Assembly (NCBI RefSeq): GCF_029029505.1
Contig: NZ_JAKJSD010000001.1
Location: forward strand, 496,001 to 560,000
Reading direction: 5' to 3'
From: Ancylomarina sp. DW003
GTDB taxonomy: Bacteria; Bacteroidota; Bacteroidia; Bacteroidales; Marinifilaceae
Length of the DNA: 64,000 nucleotides
Positions 27,052 to 35,523 of the stretch are shown piece after piece. A model generated the notes under the pieces. The model was not told the DNA's origin. It did not search any database and was given only the letters and a program-made list of their open reading frames with translations. Numbering within the stretch: the first letter of the stretch is position 1; each line of letters begins with the position of its first letter. A program made the translations under genes and the position numbers.

Positions 27052-27082
27052 TAGTTTTATAAATTATGCATTTATAAAACTA
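27052..27082. promoter_or_regulatory. Palindromic res-like site / resolvase operator
   Basis: TAGTTTTATAAAT (27052-27064) and its exact complement ATTTATAAAACTA (27070-27082) flank a 5-bp spacer and end four bases before the resolvase ATG. A further half-site ATTTATAAAAC lies upstream near 26990. Serine resolvases bind such paired sites just upstream of their own gene. Confidence 0.6.
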
Positions 27083-27086
27083 CAGT

Positions 27087-27653
27087 ATGATTTTCGGATA
27101 TGCCAGAGTCTCTACTCCAGAACAAAATATTAGCAGTCAAATATCTATGTTAGAAGATGCCGGATGTATGAAAGTTATTACGGATACAGCTAGTGGAGTA
27201 AGAGAAAACAGAAATGGACTAAAAGAATTAATGCAAACAATTAGAAAAGGAGATACAGTTATTGTATATCGTGTGGATAGAATTTTTAGATCACTCAAAA
27301 ATATGGTTGAGTTAATTGAGACTTTTAACCAAATGCAAGTGAATTTCACAAGTTTATCTGAACCACAATTTGATACAACCTCTGCCAATGGTAAATTCTT
27401 ACTTCAGATTTTTGGAGCTGTAGCTGAATTTGAGCGCAACCTTATTAGTGAAAGAACCAAAATAGGTCTAGTTAATGCCAGAAAAAGAAAAAAGTTATTA
27501 GGAAGACCTAAAGGACCTACGAGAGATAGTTTAGAGAAATACGAATACGCCTGTCATCTATATAAAAATAAAAATTATCCTATTGATAAAGCTTGTCAAG
27601 CAGCTGGGATAAGTAAGACAACCTTTTATCGTATAGACAAATTAAAAAAATAA
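27087..27653 (+). CDS. Serine resolvase
   Basis: A 188-residue small serine recombinase. The catalytic motif YARVSTPEQN has Arg7 and Ser9. The conserved VDRIFRSLKNM and EFERNLISERT motifs are present, followed by a C-terminal DNA-binding helix-turn-helix (IDKACQAAGISKTTFYR). All catalytic residues are intact. It is likely to resolve cointegrates or dimers of the transposon at the palindromic site directly upstream. It is intact where the right-end relative at 59645-60247 is not. Confidence 0.92.
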   Translation: MIFGYARVSTPEQNISSQISMLEDAGCMKVITDTASGVRENRNGLKELMQTIRKGDTVIVYRVDRIFRSLKNMVELIETFNQMQVNFTSLSEPQFDTTSANGKFLLQIFGAVAEFERNLISERTKIGLVNARKRKKLLGRPKGPTRDSLEKYEYACHLYKNKNYPIDKACQAAGISKTTFYRIDKLKK

Positions 27654-27683
27654 CTTACACACTTTGTGAGATACTACTTGAGA

Positions 27684-28046
27684 CTAATCAATATCTATTT
27701 GTTCATTACTCTCATTTCTTTCTAATGGGATAAAATGGTTCCCGCAATTTGGACACATAGTGACACCATTCATGAAAGATTCATTGTTTAATAAACTCGA
27801 ACCTTTACAATTCGAGCAGTTTATGCAATTTGTACAGTTAATACAATCTGAACAATCAACACAATTCACACAAAGTTTACAGTTCTTCAGCGAATTTACA
27901 GAATCAATTGCTTCTTGTTTTGAATTAAAATGTCCATTTTCACCGTATGTAGCTTTATTTCCATTTTTATCAGATACACTCAATATTTCATCAATAGGTC
28001 GCTTTTTTAAACCATTCAATTTGTTGGTTATATTTTTTTCTTCCAT
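27684..28046 (-). CDS. Protein with nine cysteines at exact three-residue spacing
   Basis: A 120-residue protein of unknown family. Residues 56-80 have Cys at 56, 59, 62, 65, 68, 71, 74, 77 and 80, mostly as C-x-N or C-x-D triplets. A separate CPNCGNHF zinc-ribbon knuckle (98-101) follows, and the tail is acidic. No signal peptide is visible. Such a ladder could clamp soft metal ions or form a triplet-repeat beta helix. It is the first cargo gene, convergent with the resolvase, at the edge of a metal island; a metal-binding role is a hypothesis. Confidence 0.6.
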   Translation of the reverse strand: MEEKNITNKLNGLKKRPIDEILSVSDKNGNKATYGENGHFNSKQEAIDSVNSLKNCKLCVNCVDCSDCINCTNCINCSNCKGSSLLNNESFMNGVTMCPNCGNHFIPLERNESNEQIDID

Positions 28047-28091
28047 AGTTTTATACAGTATATTAACATGCTTTATTGTGCTTTTAAGAGA

Positions 28092-28553
28092 CTACCGTTT
28101 TAATATTTGAAGGATGAATTCAATTGTTTGAATCGGATAATTGCTTTTTTCCATTCTCGATAGAAGCATATATGCTTGCTTTTTAGTTGTTCTAAATGAA
28201 AATGTTCTTTCTATCTCATCAATTGAATTGGTAACTAAATTAAATTTTATGTCAGCCACCGAAATGGATCGCTTTAATTCAATCACTACTAATTGACTAT
28301 TTTTTGAGTAAAATCCAATTTTGTAAAAGTCATTGATGCCAGTTTTTGAAAGAAATATTACTCTGGATGATTTCATCTCTGTTAGGGTTTTCAAAATAAC
28401 TCTATATCTGAAATCAGTATAATATCTATCTCCAAATTTACTTCTCGGATATCCTGTCTTTAGTAGAAGATCATAATGAAAATCGTACTGTCCCATTTTT
28501 ATAAAGTCTTCCTCTACAAAATTAAACCATGTTAGTAGCAAGCTGGTTTTCAC
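28092..28553 (-). CDS. Hypothetical protein, possibly N-terminally truncated
   Basis: About 153 residues from a GTG at 28553. The same frame is open back through a P-type ATPase fragment (28627 and beyond), reading QEKLAIYSVVNESLSHFHLS, so the original gene may have been longer. The product is basic and mixed alpha/beta (GFYSKNSQLVVIELKRSI, IDEIERTFSFRTTKKQAY). No family is recognised and there is no signal peptide or membrane helix. The junction with the ATPase fragment suggests it was cut by a past rearrangement. Confidence 0.4.
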   Translation of the reverse strand: MKTSLLLTWFNFVEEDFIKMGQYDFHYDLLLKTGYPRSKFGDRYYTDFRYRVILKTLTEMKSSRVIFLSKTGINDFYKIGFYSKNSQLVVIELKRSISVADIKFNLVTNSIDEIERTFSFRTTKKQAYMLLSRMEKSNYPIQTIEFILQILKR

Positions 28554-28626
28554 AACCTTGTCGCTTAAATGAAAATGAGATAGACTTTCATTAACAACAC
28601 TATAAATAGCTAATTTTTCTTGAGAA

Positions 28627-28757
28627 CTACATTTTATGGATTACAGGTGCATCATTTATTCTATCACCAACAAAAGTAACTTTTCCTCTCTTGTTCTCCT
28701 CGATTAAAATCTCAATATGCTTAACCTTATCTTCGGGCAATAGTTCATAATAGTATT
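28627..28757 (-). pseudogene. Fragment of a Zn/Cd P-type ATPase
   Basis: About 43 codons read YYYELLPEDKVKHIEILIEE followed by KVTFVGDRINDAPVI. This is the P-domain end of a CadA/ZntA-type ATPase, matching ELLPEDKVEHIERML and [13 protein letters not shown] of the intact copy at 45558-47696. The GDG of the magnesium site has become GDR. Sequence on both sides is unrelated, so only a scrap survives. Confidence 0.75.
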
Positions 28758-29179
28758 TATCAATCTTTAATTTTTTGATGGGAAGTGGTGGAACAAGCAC
28801 TGTCCACTCAGAATGGATGAAGAACATGCTTCTGATGATTTACACTTTGGAGGTTTTGATATGAGAAACCAGACATTCGATTACACAATTAAAGGGAAAA
28901 ACAGAGATTATCATTTCCAGGGATCCAGAGAGCAAACAGACATGTAACTTAAGGAATTAATTTATAACAAGAATTCACTCTTAAATTTGTTAAGGGTGTT
29001 TTTTTATATCATGAAGTATGAATCATATTTGAACAGAACTACTATTAAAGAATAGAAAATTTAAATTATTCTATTATCAATGTAAGCTTGTCTAAATAGT
29101 TTCCTTATTTTGTTTCTTTTGAAATACCTTTTTGTGGAAAATTTGCATAAAATGGTATAATACATTTTAAATTTACTGT
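28758..29179. other. Degenerate strip before the HMA-AraC gene
   Basis: On the plus strand a short frame (ATG at 28813, stop at 28947) reads MDEEHASDDLHFGGFDMRNQ and looks like the tail of some lost gene. I do not recognise it. From 28950 to 29179 there is AT-rich leader sequence of the next gene and nothing else I can name. Confidence 0.3.
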
Positions 29180-29752
29180 ATGGAACAATGTAGAATTAAC
29201 ATTAAAAATATGGTCTGTCCTAGATGCATTATGGCTGTTAAGACTATTCTGGAGAGACTAAACCTTAATTATACTGAGGTGGAGTTAGGTTACGTTGTAT
29301 TGGAAAATTCCATAAATGCAGAAGAGGCTTTAAAGCTTAAAATGGCATTAAAGGAGATGGGATTTGAGTTTTTGAACGATAAAAAAGCCCAATTAATTGA
29401 GCAGATAAAGAATGAAATAATAAAAGTTGTACATCATAGGGAAAGCTCAGAACAAATTGGAAATATTACTAATCACCTCTCAAATGCCATTGGGAGGAGT
29501 TATTCTTCTTTAAGTAAGTTGTTCTCAGAAATTGAAGGAACCACAATTGAAAAGTATCTAATTCTTCAAAAAATAGAGAAAGCGAAGGAATTACTTTTCT
29601 ATGAAGAATTAAGTATTAGTGAAATTGCTTATCAATTAAATTACAGTTCTAGTCAGCATTTTTCCAAGCAATTCAAGTCCATAACTGGATTGACACCTAG
29701 TGAGTTCAGTGATAATAAAAAAACAGGTAGAAATCCAATTAATGAAATTTAA
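29180..29752 (+). CDS. AraC-family regulator with N-terminal HMA-like metal domain
   Basis: Residues 1-70 resemble a heavy-metal-associated fold with its motif as MVCPRCIMAV (12-21). Residues 85-180 are an AraC/XylS DNA-binding domain with two helix-turn-helix units (LSISEIAYQLNYSSSQHFS, then FKSITGLTPSEF). The fusion suggests direct sensing of a soft metal ion, probably copper or silver, since it leads into the CusA operon. An inverted repeat in the gap to the next gene is a likely operator. Confidence 0.82.
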   Translation: MEQCRINIKNMVCPRCIMAVKTILERLNLNYTEVELGYVVLENSINAEEALKLKMALKEMGFEFLNDKKAQLIEQIKNEIIKVVHHRESSEQIGNITNHLSNAIGRSYSSLSKLFSEIEGTTIEKYLILQKIEKAKELLFYEELSISEIAYQLNYSSSQHFSKQFKSITGLTPSEFSDNKKTGRNPINEI

Positions 29753-29795
29753 AATTCTTCGACACTTGAAATTATGCACATCTTTTTTAAAATTG

Positions 29796-29829
29796 TACAC
29801 ACCCCTTGTGTAAACTATTTTTAAATTTG
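29796..29829 (+). promoter_or_regulatory. Operator palindrome and -7 box of the copper operon
   Basis: TACACA-CCCCT-TGTGTA (29796-29812) is a perfect 6-bp inverted repeat. TAAATTTG (29822-29829), a match to the Bacteroidetes -7 box, starts 9 bp later, so a protein on the palindrome would touch the -33 region. The ATG of the next gene is at 29848. Confidence 0.5.
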
Positions 29830-29847
29830 CCTTATAAATTATCTCAA

Positions 29848-30216
29848 ATGCTAAAAAGATTCGGTCATACATTATTAGCTCTGGTAATATTTGTTGTAAC
29901 AACAGGTGTTACTATCTCCACGCATTATTGTGGTGGTAATGTAAAAGATGTGTCTTTTTTATCAGTAACTCAATCTTGTTGTGAAAATCCTGAAGGATGT
30001 TGCCATGACGAGGCTTATACGATTAAAATTGAAAATGATTTTTCAATTTCATCATATACCTTTGATTTTACTCAATTTGAAATTGTATTGCCAATTTTAA
30101 TTGAGCTGATTAAGGTAGAAGATCCAATTATGGCTAAAGTGTATTCCTTGAGAAACACAATGCCACCTCCCAAAATTCAAACCGTACTTTCAAGTTTGCA
30201 GACTTATTTGCTGTGA
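29848..30216 (+). CDS. HYC_CC_PP-family exported protein
   Basis: The 122-residue product starts MLKRFGHTLLALVIF, a signal or anchor segment. The conserved STHYCGG motif, a cysteine cluster (QSCCENPEGCCHDE) and the late MPPPK motif define the HYC_CC_PP family, common in Bacteroidetes next to CusA-type pumps. It probably binds copper in the periplasm; no activity is established. I use 29848 rather than the open start at 29806, which would include the -7 box. It is followed by cusA after 99 bp. Confidence 0.78.
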   Translation: MLKRFGHTLLALVIFVVTTGVTISTHYCGGNVKDVSFLSVTQSCCENPEGCCHDEAYTIKIENDFSISSYTFDFTQFEIVLPILIELIKVEDPIMAKVYSLRNTMPPPKIQTVLSSLQTYLL

Positions 30217-30315
30217 TTTATTATTCAAGCTTATCTATATGTTAATTAGATTTATTTATCTTGTTAATATGTATTTTAATTTATAGTTGAGTAATAAAAT
30301 CATAATTGAATAACT

Positions 30316-33300
30316 ATGCTGAATAAATTCATCCGTTTTTTCCTTGAGAACAAACTGGTTACCTTTCTGGTACTTACTATTTTCATATCATGGGGTGTTA
30401 TCAATTCACCTTTTGGGTGGGATACTGGTATTTTACCAAAAGATCCAGTACCTGTTGATGCTATTCCTGATATTGGAGAAAATCAACAAATCGTTTATAC
30501 TGAGTGGCCAGGCCGTTCGCCTCAAGATATCGAAGATCAGATATCTTACCCATTAACAACTTCACTACTGGGAATACCTGGTGTGAAAACCATTCGTAGT
30601 AACTCCATTTTTGGTCTGTCGAGTATCTATATCATATTCGATGAGGAAGTGGAGTTTTATTGGAGTAGAACTCGAATTTTAGAGAAATTAAACTCGCTTC
30701 AATCAGGTACTTTGCCAGACGATGTCGCTCCAGCTTTAGGTCCTGATGCCACAGCTTTGGGCCAGATTTACTGGTATACTCTCGAAGGTCGAGATAAAGA
30801 GGGAAATCCTGCTGGTGGTTGGGATCCGCATGAACTAAGAAGTCTTCAGGACTTTCAAGTTCGTTATGCCCTAACAGCTGCAGAAGGTGTTGCCGAAGTG
30901 GCATCAATTGGTGGTTTTGTAAAGGAATATCAAATTGATATAGATCCTCATGCCATGAGAGCACACGGTGTGAATGTGGCTCAGATTATGGCTGCTGTAA
31001 AAAACAGTAACCTTGATGTTGGTGCTCGTACGCTAGAGTTCAATCGCGTGGAATACCTGGTGAGAGCCTTAGGCTATATAAAAAATCTAGAAGATCTTGA
31101 AAAGTCAGTTGTTACAGTTCGTAATAATGTGCCGATACGATTGAAGGATATCGCTAAAATCAATTTTGGTCCTGCAACGCGTCGTGGTGGTCTTGATAAA
31201 GGTGGAGCGGAAGCCGTTGGTGGTGTGGTTGTGGCTCGTTATGGTGCCAATCCTTTGGAGGCAATTGATAATTTAAAAGCGAAGATTGCAGAAATTACTC
31301 CAGGTCTACCTACTAAGACCTTAGATGATGGGACAGTTTCGAAAGTAACAATAGTACCTTTCTACGATCGCACCGGACTAATTAAAGAAACACTGGGAAC
31401 CCTTGAAGAGGCTATATCCTTAGAGGTTTTGATTAGTATCCTGATTGTGATTGTTTTGGTGATGAATCTGAGGGCTTCATTTCTTATATCTTCTTTATTG
31501 CCATTAGGGGTTTTAATCACCTTTATTACCATGCGTCAGTTTGGTGTCGATGCCAATATTGTGGCCCTTTCAGGTATTGCTATTGCGATTGGTGTCATGG
31601 TGGATGTGGGGATTGTTTTTACGGAGAATATTATCAGGCATATTGATATGCCGAAGAACTTAGGTGCGAAAGGCAAGCAATTGTTGAATGTAGTGTACGA
31701 AGGAACTGTTGAAGTTGCAGGTGCAGTTATGACAGCCTTAACAACTACTATAGTAAGTTTTCTGCCTGTATTTGCAATGGAGGCAGCCGAAGGAAAACTC
31801 TTTAGACCACTTGCTTTTACAAAAACTTTTACCATGCTTGCGGCCCTTTTGATTGGACTTATTATTATTCCAACTCTGGCTCACCTGATTTTTTCAATTC
31901 GAGCAGATAAAAATAAGTTTAAGAAAATCTGGAGTATCTTTTTGATAGCAGCAGGTCTTCTCCTTTCAATATTTTCAGGATACTATATTGCCATTGTAAT
32001 TTCGGCCTATGGTTTGAATAGTTTAATGGCTGATAGATGGCATGAAAGCAAGAAATATTGGGTAAATATTATCAATATTACCATCACAATTGTAGTTATT
32101 GTATTTTTCTTGACGAAAGCGTGGATGCCAATGGGCGCGCAATACAGCATGTTTGCTAATTTCATGTTCGTTATTCTTATAGTGGCTTTAATTTTAGGCT
32201 TATTGTCATGCTTTGTGTATTTCTACCCAAGAATTTTAAATTGGTGTTTGAATAACAAATGGAAGTTTATGAGTTTGCCAATTTTGATCGTTCTATTTGG
32301 AATTACCAGCTGGCAGGGCTTCGATAAAATGTTTGGATTTGTTCCCGATTTTGCGAAAGAAACGGCTCTTTATAAGAATCTTGATGAAAAACTGCCAGGT
32401 ATTGGAAAAGAATTTATGCCTTCTTTGGATGAGGGGTCATTCTTGCTGATGCCAACGACTATGCCGCACTCGGGTATTGTTGAAAATCTTGAAGTGATTC
32501 GTATCCTTGATAAAAAACTGAATAACATTCCAGAAGTTGAATCCGTAGTTGGGAAATGGGGACGTGTAAATTCGGCTCTCGATCCGGCTCCCACATCTAT
32601 GTATGAGAATGTGATTAATTACAAATCGGAATATATTCTTAATGAAGACGGACATAAAATGCGTTTTAAAGTCAACCGTGATGATGCTTTTATACTAAAA
32701 GATGGTACGGTTTATAATCCCAAAGAAGATGGATTTCGTTTGGTTCCTGAGGAAAACTTAGTTGTTGATAAGAACGGAGAATATTTCCGCCAGTGGAGAG
32801 ATGAAATAAAATCGCCTAATGATATTTGGGATGAGATTATCAGCAATGCTACGATTCCAGGTCTGACTTCAGCTCCAAAACTGCAACCTATTCAAACTCG
32901 ATTGGTTATGTTACAGACCGGGATGCGTGCACCCATGGGAATAAAAGTTTTTGGGCCTGATTTGGAAAGTATTGAAAAGGTAGGTTTTGAACTGGAAAAA
33001 CAGCTTAAAAAAGTAGAAGGCGTCAATGGGATGTCTGTTTTTGCTGATAGAGTAGTAGGTAAGCCTTATCTGGAAATGGAGATTGACCGGGATGCCATTG
33101 CGCGCTATGGTCTATCCATAAAAAATCTGCAAGCGGTTATCAGTTCTGCCATAGGTGGTATGAAACTAACATCTACAGTTGAAGGTCGTGAGCGTTTTCC
33201 TGTGAGGTTGAGATATGCACGTGAATACCGTGATAACCCAGAAGCTTTAAAGAAGATTCTGATTCCAACACCAACAGGTGTTCAGATTCCTTTGGGAGAT

Positions 33301-34122
33301 TTAGTTGTATTCCATTATGTTCGTGGGCCTCAAATGATCAAATCAGAGAACACTTTTCTTGTTGGTTATGTGATTTTCGACAAAAAAGCAGGCTTTGCTG
33401 AAATCGATGTGGTAGAGAATGCTCAGAAATATCTTAATGAAAAACTAGAATCTGGTGAATTTATGTTGCCAGCAGGTGTCTCTTATGTCTTTACAGGTAA
33501 TTATGAGAATCAGATTAGAGCGACCAAACGATTAATGATTGTGGTTCCGGTATCGCTAGTGATCATTTTCTTGATTCTGTATTTCCAATTCCGATCGGTA
33601 ATTTCTACTTCATTGATCTTTACAGGAATTATCGTTGCTATATCAGGAGGCTTTATCATGCTTTGGCTTTATGGTCAGACCTGGTTCTTAGATTTTTCTT
33701 TGGCAGGTATGAATTTTAGGGACTTGTTTCAGGTGCAGACCATTAACCTGAGTGTCGCCGTTTGGGTTGGTTTTATCGCCCTCTTCGGTGTTGCAACTGA
33801 CGATGGGGTATTAATCAGTACTTATATCAAACAATTGCAAGATAAAAAACCTGCCAAATCCGTAAAGGAAGTTAGAGAGCTAATTATCGAAGCGGGTTCA
33901 AAAAGAGTACGTCCAGCCATTATGACGACAGCTACGACCATCATCGCACTTTTACCTGTACTTACTTCAACAGGAAAAGGCTCGGATATCATGATTCCGA
34001 TGGCAATTCCATTATTTGGAGGAATGACCATTGAGGTATTAACCATGTTGGTGGTTCCTGTACTCTATAGTATGTGGCAGGAAAGAAGTATGAGAAAGCA
34101 AGATTCCATAAATCAAGAATAA
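30316..34122 (+). CDS. cusA: CusA-type heavy-metal RND efflux pump
   Basis: A 1268-residue inner-membrane proton antiporter, longer than E. coli CusA (about 1050) owing to extra membrane segments around residues 540-670 and inserts before 880. Family blocks include PVDAIPDIGENQQIVYTEWP, GRSPQDIEDQISYPL and GIAIAIGVMVDVGIVFTEN, with the proton-relay acidic residues in TM4. Methionines near LQTGMRAPMGIKVFG correspond to the CusA metal-path region, favouring Cu(I)/Ag(I). It forms a tripartite pump with the downstream CusC- and CusB-like proteins. Confidence 0.9.
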   Translation: MLNKFIRFFLENKLVTFLVLTIFISWGVINSPFGWDTGILPKDPVPVDAIPDIGENQQIVYTEWPGRSPQDIEDQISYPLTTSLLGIPGVKTIRSNSIFGLSSIYIIFDEEVEFYWSRTRILEKLNSLQSGTLPDDVAPALGPDATALGQIYWYTLEGRDKEGNPAGGWDPHELRSLQDFQVRYALTAAEGVAEVASIGGFVKEYQIDIDPHAMRAHGVNVAQIMAAVKNSNLDVGARTLEFNRVEYLVRALGYIKNLEDLEKSVVTVRNNVPIRLKDIAKINFGPATRRGGLDKGGAEAVGGVVVARYGANPLEAIDNLKAKIAEITPGLPTKTLDDGTVSKVTIVPFYDRTGLIKETLGTLEEAISLEVLISILIVIVLVMNLRASFLISSLLPLGVLITFITMRQFGVDANIVALSGIAIAIGVMVDVGIVFTENIIRHIDMPKNLGAKGKQLLNVVYEGTVEVAGAVMTALTTTIVSFLPVFAMEAAEGKLFRPLAFTKTFTMLAALLIGLIIIPTLAHLIFSIRADKNKFKKIWSIFLIAAGLLLSIFSGYYIAIVISAYGLNSLMADRWHESKKYWVNIINITITIVVIVFFLTKAWMPMGAQYSMFANFMFVILIVALILGLLSCFVYFYPRILNWCLNNKWKFMSLPILIVLFGITSWQGFDKMFGFVPDFAKETALYKNLDEKLPGIGKEFMPSLDEGSFLLMPTTMPHSGIVENLEVIRILDKKLNNIPEVESVVGKWGRVNSALDPAPTSMYENVINYKSEYILNEDGHKMRFKVNRDDAFILKDGTVYNPKEDGFRLVPEENLVVDKNGEYFRQWRDEIKSPNDIWDEIISNATIPGLTSAPKLQPIQTRLVMLQTGMRAPMGIKVFGPDLESIEKVGFELEKQLKKVEGVNGMSVFADRVVGKPYLEMEIDRDAIARYGLSIKNLQAVISSAIGGMKLTSTVEGRERFPVRLRYAREYRDNPEALKKILIPTPTGVQIPLGDLVVFHYVRGPQMIKSENTFLVGYVIFDKKAGFAEIDVVENAQKYLNEKLESGEFMLPAGVSYVFTGNYENQIRATKRLMIVVPVSLVIIFLILYFQFRSVISTSLIFTGIIVAISGGFIMLWLYGQTWFLDFSLAGMNFRDLFQVQTINLSVAVWVGFIALFGVATDDGVLISTYIKQLQDKKPAKSVKEVRELIIEAGSKRVRPAIMTTATTIIALLPVLTSTGKGSDIMIPMAIPLFGGMTIEVLTMLVVPVLYSMWQERSMRKQDSINQE

Positions 34123-34134
34123 GAGCCAAATATT

Positions 34135-34180
34135 TCTCCTCATTCCCGAAAGCTTTCGGGATTACGAGGAGGAGGTTTTT
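34135..34180 (+). terminator. Stem-loop after cusA
   Basis: CCCGAAAGCTTTCGGG (34145-34160) is a perfect 8-bp palindrome, extended outward by CTCCTC / GAGGAG arms, with TTTTT after. It may lower expression of the downstream genes. Confidence 0.65.
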
Positions 34181-34218
34181 AAATTGTTTAAAATTTACAA
34201 CACGTAAATGATTAGAAA

Positions 34219-35466
34219 ATGAAGATAAAAAAACATTATATATCGATCTGTTTCTATCTGTTTCTATTGTTCGCGATTCCTATCTCAGGATTTGGACAGA
34301 CTGAACTTAGGAACTATTTAGAAGAGGCTGCAAAAAATAATCCTGGACTTAAAGCTAAGTTCAACGATTATTTGGCAGCATTGGAGCGTGCACCTCAGGT
34401 AAAGGCTTTACCTGATCCACAAGTCGCATTTGCCTATTTTATAAAACCTGTAGAAACAAGAATGGGACCACAGGAATTTAAGTTCTCGGCCTCTCAAATG
34501 TTTCCCTGGTTTGGAACATTAAAGGCTAAAGAGAATAGTGCGATTCAAACTGCAAAGGCTAAGTATGAGGCTTTTGAAGAGACTAAAGTCAAGCTTTTTC
34601 ATGAGATACGTACCACTTATTACAACCTTTACTTTAATAAGAAAGCAATAACCATTAGTCTTGATAATATAGACATTTTGCAAACTTTTAGAAAGATGTC
34701 TGAGATTAAGTTAGAGGCAGGACTTGTATCTGCACTCGATGGTTATCGCATTGAGATTGAAATGGGTGATCTTGAAAATCAGCTGGCTTTGCTTAAAGAT
34801 AAGCAGTTTGTTCTGGAGGTGATGTTTAATAATTTATTGAACTCTGAAAGTAAAAAAGAGATCTGGCTTCCGGAAGAATTGTGGCGTACTGATCTGGCAT
34901 TAAGTAAACAGGCCATACTTGATTCTATCCAAAGCAATAATCACCAGCTTTTAAATTTAAGCTTTCAACAACAGGCTTTAAGCTTTAAAAAAGAGGTGGC
35001 CCAAAAAGCAGGAAAGCCTAATATCAATATCGGTTTTGATTATGTCGTAACAGGAAAAGGTGATATGAATCTGGCTGGAACCGATGCCTTTGTGTTTCCA
35101 AAAATTGGACTAACGATTCCACTTTATCGAAATAAGTATAAGGCTATGGTAAAAGAGGTGGTTTATCTGGAAACAGCTAAAGCTCTTGAACAGGATAACA
35201 AAAGCAATATTCTAGAGAGCCTTTTTGTAAAGGGATGGAAAGATTATCGCGATGGAGAGAGACGTATACACCTTTTTCATTCACAACTTGAATTGGCCAG
35301 AAAAGCTTTACATTTATTAGAAACCAACTATGCGACTGGGAATAAGAATTTCGAGGAAATCTTAAGAATGGAACGCAAAGTCTTGAAATATAATTTAGAA
35401 TTAGAAAAAGCTAAAGCAGATAAGCAGGCAGCTATTTCATTTATCTCCTATTTAATGGGGAACTAA
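34219..35466 (+). CDS. cusC: Outer-membrane efflux protein (TolC/CusC family)
   Basis: A signal peptide (LLFAIPISGFGQ) is followed by two OEP repeats of long amphipathic helices (about residues 30-205 and 230-410). Family features are LPDPQVAFAYF, a helical hairpin rich in Ala, Leu and Glu, and the late GNKNFEEILRMERKVL block. The 415-residue length is typical. It should form the outer-membrane duct of the copper/silver pump, 96 bp after cusA and 57 bp before the adaptor. Confidence 0.87.
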   Translation: MKIKKHYISICFYLFLLFAIPISGFGQTELRNYLEEAAKNNPGLKAKFNDYLAALERAPQVKALPDPQVAFAYFIKPVETRMGPQEFKFSASQMFPWFGTLKAKENSAIQTAKAKYEAFEETKVKLFHEIRTTYYNLYFNKKAITISLDNIDILQTFRKMSEIKLEAGLVSALDGYRIEIEMGDLENQLALLKDKQFVLEVMFNNLLNSESKKEIWLPEELWRTDLALSKQAILDSIQSNNHQLLNLSFQQQALSFKKEVAQKAGKPNINIGFDYVVTGKGDMNLAGTDAFVFPKIGLTIPLYRNKYKAMVKEVVYLETAKALEQDNKSNILESLFVKGWKDYRDGERRIHLFHSQLELARKALHLLETNYATGNKNFEEILRMERKVLKYNLELEKAKADKQAAISFISYLMGN

Positions 35467-35523
35467 TTCCGAGCCCAAAGTGAAGTCGAAGGGTGGCAAT
35501 AAATTAATTAAAAATAAAATACG

